Shown: piece by piece, positions 59,182-64,000 of the stretch
How the letters are laid out: each line of letters starts with the position of its first letter
Numbering within the stretch: the stretch's first letter is position 1
Source: Chalciporus piperatus
Taxonomy: Eukaryota > Basidiomycota > Agaricomycetes > Boletales > Boletaceae
Assembly (NCBI GenBank): GCA_038093975.1
Contig: JBBPTG010000069.1
Location: forward strand, 62,001-126,000
Length of the DNA: 64,000 nt
Direction of reading: 5' to 3'
Notes under the pieces: model-generated
The model's database searches: none
Seen by the model: only the letters and a program-made list of their open reading frames with translations
Told to the model about the DNA's origin: nothing
Translations under genes and position numbers: made by a program

Positions 59182-60203
59182 TCATACACGCGACATACTG
59201 TAAGCGGGGAGATCTTCCACAGTAGCAGGGGGAGGAGGACCGAGTTGTCCAACATGTCGATCCAATCTCCATTCCCACTCACTCGCAGGTTCCCACTTGA
59301 AAAAGTCTCCTCCAAAGTTCACCGTAAAGGTATTCTCTCCATCTACGCCAACCGCAGCGTAAACATCTCTATCATCGCCGAGGTACAAACCCTTGAATGC
59401 AGCCGGTTCGAGTCGCCGACCGTTGAAGGTGAAGAACAAGGTGCCGCCGGTACCGAACTCGTACCCACACCCGATGGTATCCCCTGGACCCGGAGATCGG
59501 CTACCAACAGCCTCCCAATACCCTGATTCTTGACCTCCGTCTGAAGTCTCGTAAAATTTCCGCATGTCGTCTAGATGCAGTGCGGCGCTGAGTCTATGCC
59601 ACCCAGGGAGTCGATAATGCGGGTAAGGACGGCACACGGTTCCTGTCAAAAGAGCGTTTAGTGACGTGCAAGACCATACATATGACCACTGAGACCTATC
59701 GCAATTACCCCGTCCATCTTCTGAATCGTCACCTCGAAATACACACCACCGGTAGGCGGACGGTAATAGAGACCAGCGAGAACGGGTAGATTGCTGATCA
59801 GACAACAATCCTTGCATCCCTTGGTTGTCTCTACTTTCGTGACGAGTCCAGTATCGCGACTCAGCTTGCTCTGGTTGTCTATCGTCCCTTTAAAGGTGTG
59901 TCGTCGGGTCTCTGGGAAGAGCGGGTCTGTGCGATGAAACTCTAGTCCCCATGGATTGCCCTTGCCGGTAGCGATCTTCTCAACGTCACTTGAAGGAAGT
60001 AGCCTAGAGTGCTCCACTGCAATCGCCCTGCAGAATTCATCAGCTTTTTCCAAGTCTTCTTCCGATGCTTCGTTGAATCGTCCGTATGAATGAGATTGCT
60101 CAGGAGCAGATGACCATGCAGGTGGTTGTGGCGGTCCTGGTGGTGGTCCTGGTGGAGGTGCATATTGATGATGAGAGCGAGATCCTAGTTTCCACCAAGA
60201 CAT
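59182..60203 (-). CDS. SPRY-domain protein
   Basis: CDS is complement(59182-59642, 59696-60203), 322 aa. The first 45 residues are Pro-rich (APPPGPPPGPPQPPAWSS). The SPRY (B30.2-like) beta-sandwich runs from about residue 90 to 300: GGVYFEVTIQKMDGVIAIG, then LPGWHRLSAALHLDDMRKFY, GDTIGCGYEFGTGGTLFFTF and VYAAVGVDGENTFTVNFGG are the characteristic strands. A CKDCC motif near residue 135 is unusual for the family. No transmembrane segment is seen, so this is not a full Ssh4/Ear1-type protein. SPRY domains bind partner proteins, often as adaptors of ubiquitin ligases (Ssh4, RanBPM); the partner is unknown. Confidence 0.85.
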
Positions 60204-61015
60204 CTTCAGTGCAGAGGTTATATTCTATGGTCTGGGTTGAAAGCAGATAGCAGGAACCATGAGCTTGTCTACCCCGCAGTTCACGTGACTACCGAGTACA
60301 ATAAACCCCGAGAGACAGCCGAGAGACTACCTCGACATTGCTGATCTTTGCCTGCCTCGTCGACTTCGCTGACTTCTACGAGCTCAAAGCTACCTCCGAA
60401 ACCGAAACCAACAAACCTCGGGCCCGCAGTAGTAATACCAACCCGACAACGTCCCAATAGCCAGACAGCTTCAAGTTCCCCTTAATCCTACCCAACACTT
60501 CAAACCGCGCCATCACCTATCCAGCACTGTCTCTTATCCAGAGGTTCGTATCCATATCATTACTCCGAGTCTGTCGGGTTTTCGCCAAAGTACTGGAAGC
60601 CTCTCGCTAAGATGAACATACCTACGAGCTACGACAAGATCCAACCCGATTCTCGATATGTCCTGTGGCTCTTCATGGAGTCCGTGCATCTTCAAGTTCG
60701 CGCTCCTTGTCATCCGCGCCTGCTCCCATGTATACCAGCCAGGCCACTGCATAATCAAACAATCGTTCATATTGAAAGCTTTGCTCAAAGATGTCACAAA
60801 AAGCTTGTTCGTCAAACACAAATACATAAAGTGTTCGTGTCTACCGCCAGTCCTACATAAAGGTTTACAGGTAAAAAGGCAAACAAATGATCATACCCTA
60901 ACAACTATCCGAAAGAAAAACATAATTCGTACAATGTGCAGCGAGTTTACAGACCGTCTAAGCATCATTATCGTACTCAAGCCTCAAGTACGCGGAAAAC
61001 CTAACAGATCCCCAG
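60204..61015. other. Intergenic region
   Basis: About 0.8 kb between the SPRY gene start and the 3' end of the BBC1-like gene. Short frames on both strands have no support. The right part is AT-rich and probably 3' UTR. Confidence 0.5.
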
Positions 61016-64000
61016 TCAGTCCAGACATCCCCTAAACAGCACGTCGAATCTCACCTTTACCAGACCACTCTTCAAATCCTCCAACCGATAACTCACACTC
61101 TCCACCGTCTGCGTAGCCCTCGGTGTCAGCACACCGTTCTTGCGGGCGATTCTTCGAATGAAACTCACCTGTTGTCCAACATGTTGGTTAGCCTGCCACA
61201 CCCGCACCTTACTCTTCTTCGACTCGAACTCGCTCACGACGCCCACGAGCGGTCCGCTCTCGCCAGCACCAACGGTCTGGCTATATGCGTGCAGACCTTT
61301 GTGGCCTTTGAGTTTGGCGTCCCAGAGAGCGATGATGTCGCCTGGCATGATGCCCGACACGCGTCGCTGGACGGCGTTACCGCTCTGAGCGTAGATGATG
61401 TAGCCCCATTCATCACCTGAGCCCGGGCCCGAGCCTAAGTCTCCACCCGAGTTCAGAGCCCCAGGAACCTGTGCGAGCACAGCTCGCACGAACCCAGCAT
61501 ACGACCCATCCCCCACGAGCGCACGTTTCGACTTGTCGAACAGCGCCGTCGCAGACTCGACCACCCGCACACCAACTTTTCCCCAAATCGCCATCAGATC
61601 GTCAGTGCCCAACTGTCGTTGTTGGTCGATGCTCTGACGACCTGACGAGAGTGGGGTAATCATCTTTGTCGAGGGTCGACGCGAGCCAGCGGAAGAGAAC
61701 GGTGCGGGTGGAGGGACATGTACGGCTGTCGAATCTTCGGACCATCCCAAAGACGCGGGGTCCTCTGTAAACTCGGCGCCCTGTGGGATAGAAGGAAGTT
61801 CCCACTGCGTACTGCTCGCCAATTCCTCTGGGGGGTCGATCGCAGACGGTGGGGGAGGTGGTGGGGGATGGATCGACCGTGCTGAATCCCCGCGTGTCGG
61901 TTTGCGACGTGGAGGAGGAGCGGGGGCTTCTTCTTCGTCCGGATCGGCCTCAACCATGACGTATTCGGATTGAAGGTGGACGTTTGTGCCGGAGACGGTA
62001 GGTGCCTCTCCGTGACTGGAATCATCCAAAGAGGTCTTTCTCGAACTCGGGGCTGAACCAGAACCTGTAGTAGCTCCGCTAGCTCTCCTCAATAAAGCCG
62101 TCGGAATAGTCGGAATGGGTGGTCGACCTGGTGGAGACGAACGAAAAGCCATGCGAGGTGGAGGGGTTGGCAACGCCTCCTCCGCCGATGATGAACGTGC
62201 ATCGATGTCTGAATACCTCACTTCCTCGATCTCGCTATCTTCAACTTCCACCTGTCCCCCATCGTCCGACCTCCCACGACTACGCTGCTCCTGTTCTTGT
62301 TGTTGCTCTCGTTCCACTGGCACCTCGATGGGTGGGGGCGGCTTCCGAACAGGAGGGGACCTCGGTCTCTGCGGCGGCGCAGGAACAGGAACAGGCACAG
62401 GCGGAACCGCATCCTCACTCTCACTCTCCTCCTGTCTCGCGACGGGTCTCCTCGCAGACGGTGACGCAGGTGGCAACCCCGCAGTCGTTAAAAGCATCCC
62501 AAGTCTCGTCCCACCCATTCCCGCCAACTTTGCAGCGATCCTCTGTCTCCTCGCCATCTCGTCCTCTTCTGTATCTTCTCCGCCCCGTTCTGCAAGTTCT
62601 CGTTCCTCCTCTTTTCCCTCGACTTCGTCGGTGTCGTCTGGAGGGATGGAGGTGGGAGGGGGGGCAGCGGGGAGAGGGGGGCGAACGAGAGGATTCATAG
62701 GAGGAGGAGGGGCTCCAAATCGGATGCCTCCGAGACGGGCCATACGTTCGGCGATTGCGCGACGACGTGCTGATTCTTCGTTCTCTAGTACACCCTCTGG
62801 TTGAGGCGTGTTCGTCTCTGTAGGATCTTCTTCCTCTCCAGCACCGGCACGTTCTACCCAACCGAAAGAGTGCTTTAGAATGCGAAAGATAACAACCCTT
62901 GTGGCATGGGCTCACCTTCGTCAGGTTCTTCTTCCGTGGATGGCTCTTGCTCCGAGGTCGTCATAGCGGTGATGATCGGCGGCGTAATCGGTCTCTTGTT
63001 TGGTCTCGGCGAAATCGGTACAGGCGGAGGCGTAGAGGGAACATCCGCCAGTACATCCGTCACGCGTGTGCTCGCACGTCTCGTAGGTGGTGGAAACGAG
63101 CGCCGGAGGGGAGACGATCCTCCCCCTGTTACGGTAGCTGGTGCTGGAGGCGGCACTACACAAAAAAAAGTACCATAAGCCAAGCGAGCCTAAACACAAC
63201 TTGGCCTGAAACGTACCACTCCTGACGGGAGGAGGAACCGGTCTAGGTGGCATATCAGGCGACGCCGGTCTCTCCTCTTCATCTGCTGTCGCTCTGAATG
63301 CTCGTACAGGCGTCTTGGCGAGCGGCGACGCTGGCGGCGTAGGTCTCGACCCCAGATTAACGGGAGGTGGTGGAATAGGTCGAGCGATGCGTGCGGGTGC
63401 GGGTGCGGGTGCCATATTTTCTTCGCTCTCTTCCTGCTCTTCGTTCTCGTCGTGTTCGTGATCGTCACCGTCGTCCTCGACTGTGTATCCTGTGCCACTC
63501 GCTATAATTACACTCCCTCTCTCGATTTCTGATCGACTCTCGTCTCGTTCCTCCGTCGACGCCGGATCCGTGCCTGACTGCTCGGGGTGTGGGGGGTAAG
63601 AGGTCTCGTCTTGATCCTGTTCAAGTCGTTGAACGTCCTCGACCACCAGCTCACCCGGGCGCTCGTCACCTTGTTCGCGTAATTCAATTTGCTGACCCTT
63701 TTCCTCGCCATCGTCATCGCCGACATCGATTTGCGACTCGCCTGTCACGAGAAGATGGAAACGAGAATGGGGGGAGAGAGGGAGAGAATTACATTAATAC
63801 CCATGTCCTACGAGAAATACATGATTGACGAAAAAGAAAAAAAAAAAAAAGGGGTGTGTGAGAGAGGGAGGAAGAAAATCAAGATTCACCGTCACGATGG
63901 ATCGGTTCTCGGTCTTCCTCTTCGACCGTGGCGGATTCCTCGGTCTCGGAGTGGGGCTCAGCAACTTCGGCGTGATGTTCAGCTTCAGCTTCATTTCCAG
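61016..64000 (-). CDS. BBC1: BBC1/AIM3-type actin-patch protein, C-terminal part (right-truncated)
   Basis: CDS is complement(61016-61108, 61169-62853, 62916-63155, 63217-63741, 63890->64000), about 884 residues visible; the 5' end is outside the window. The visible chain starts with acidic, then Pro-rich low-complexity sequence. The family's short motifs follow: RRRAIAERMARLGGIRFGAP and RIAAKLAGMGGTRLGML. The C-terminal folded domain (DDLMAIWGKVGVRVVESA, GYIIYAQSGNAVQRRVSGIM, GDIIALWDAKLKGHKG, QHVGQQTVESVSYRLEDLKS) matches the conserved BBC1/AIM3 C-terminal domain. BBC1 (Mti1) acts at cortical actin patches and inhibits Las17/myosin-driven Arp2/3 activation. Its N-terminal SH3 domain should lie just beyond the right edge. 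The last intron (61109-61168) is a multiple of three and may be retained in some transcripts. Confidence 0.87.

Noticed and set aside
62115..62804. 229-codon plus-strand Ser/Gly-rich frame
   Set aside because: Antisense of the Pro/acidic low-complexity part of the BBC1-like gene; no independent start signal or domain.
1..64000. tRNA, rRNA, CRISPR array, transposase or retroelement genes
   Set aside because: I looked for tRNA A/B boxes, reverse-transcriptase and transposase motifs and regular spaced repeats by eye and found none that held up. A tRNA or MITE scan would be needed to exclude small or diverged elements.

Overview
The window looks like nuclear DNA of a filamentous basidiomycete, most likely an Agaricomycete close to Rhizoctonia/Ceratobasidium. 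The evidence is dense short GT-AG introns (about 50-65 nt), TPR-CHAT proteins, an agaricomycete-type HRDC kinase, PCP-4-monooxygenase-like flavoenzymes in many copies, and CipC-like and Kre9/Knh1-like small proteins. The species assignment is inference from family content; no rRNA or mitochondrial marker is present. Exon coordinates were built by hand from splice signals and reading phase. Every multi-exon model listed as a CDS keeps an open frame.

Layout. 1-8.6 kb: a left-truncated hypothetical gene, a HAD phosphatase and a long disordered protein. 10-14 kb: a tandem family of tiny Kre9/Knh1-like secreted proteins with two intact copies, one truncated copy and one decayed copy. 14.4-15.8 kb: a secreted, probably tail-anchored agaricomycete protein. 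17.3-18.7 kb: a tandem duplication carrying two CipC-like (DUF3759) genes. 20.5-24.6 kb: a Gcn4-like bZIP factor and a Golgi GDPase. 25.4-41.2 kb: an expanded cluster of FAD monooxygenases with three intact genes, one frameshifted copy and one badly decayed copy. A protein kinase, a hypothetical membrane protein and a secreted AttH/CrtC-like protein sit among them. 41.8-43.9 kb: a quinate/sugar-type MFS transporter.

44.4-54.3 kb holds the most striking arrangement. Two ~1120-residue TPR-CHAT genes face each other across a divergent housekeeping pair, EBP2 (rRNA processing) and eIF3i (translation initiation). The left CHAT domain keeps the His and Cys of the predicted protease dyad. The right one has lost both and looks like a pseudoprotease. 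56.2-64 kb: a 12-exon SVOP-like MFS transporter, a SPRY protein and the C-terminal part of an actin-patch BBC1 homologue that runs off the right edge.

The monooxygenase cluster with the nearby quinate-type permease suggests uptake and hydroxylation of aromatic compounds, but nothing in the sequence proves a joint pathway. Several intergenic stretches of 0.5-2 kb hold no gene I can support; one contains a perfect 36-bp palindrome.
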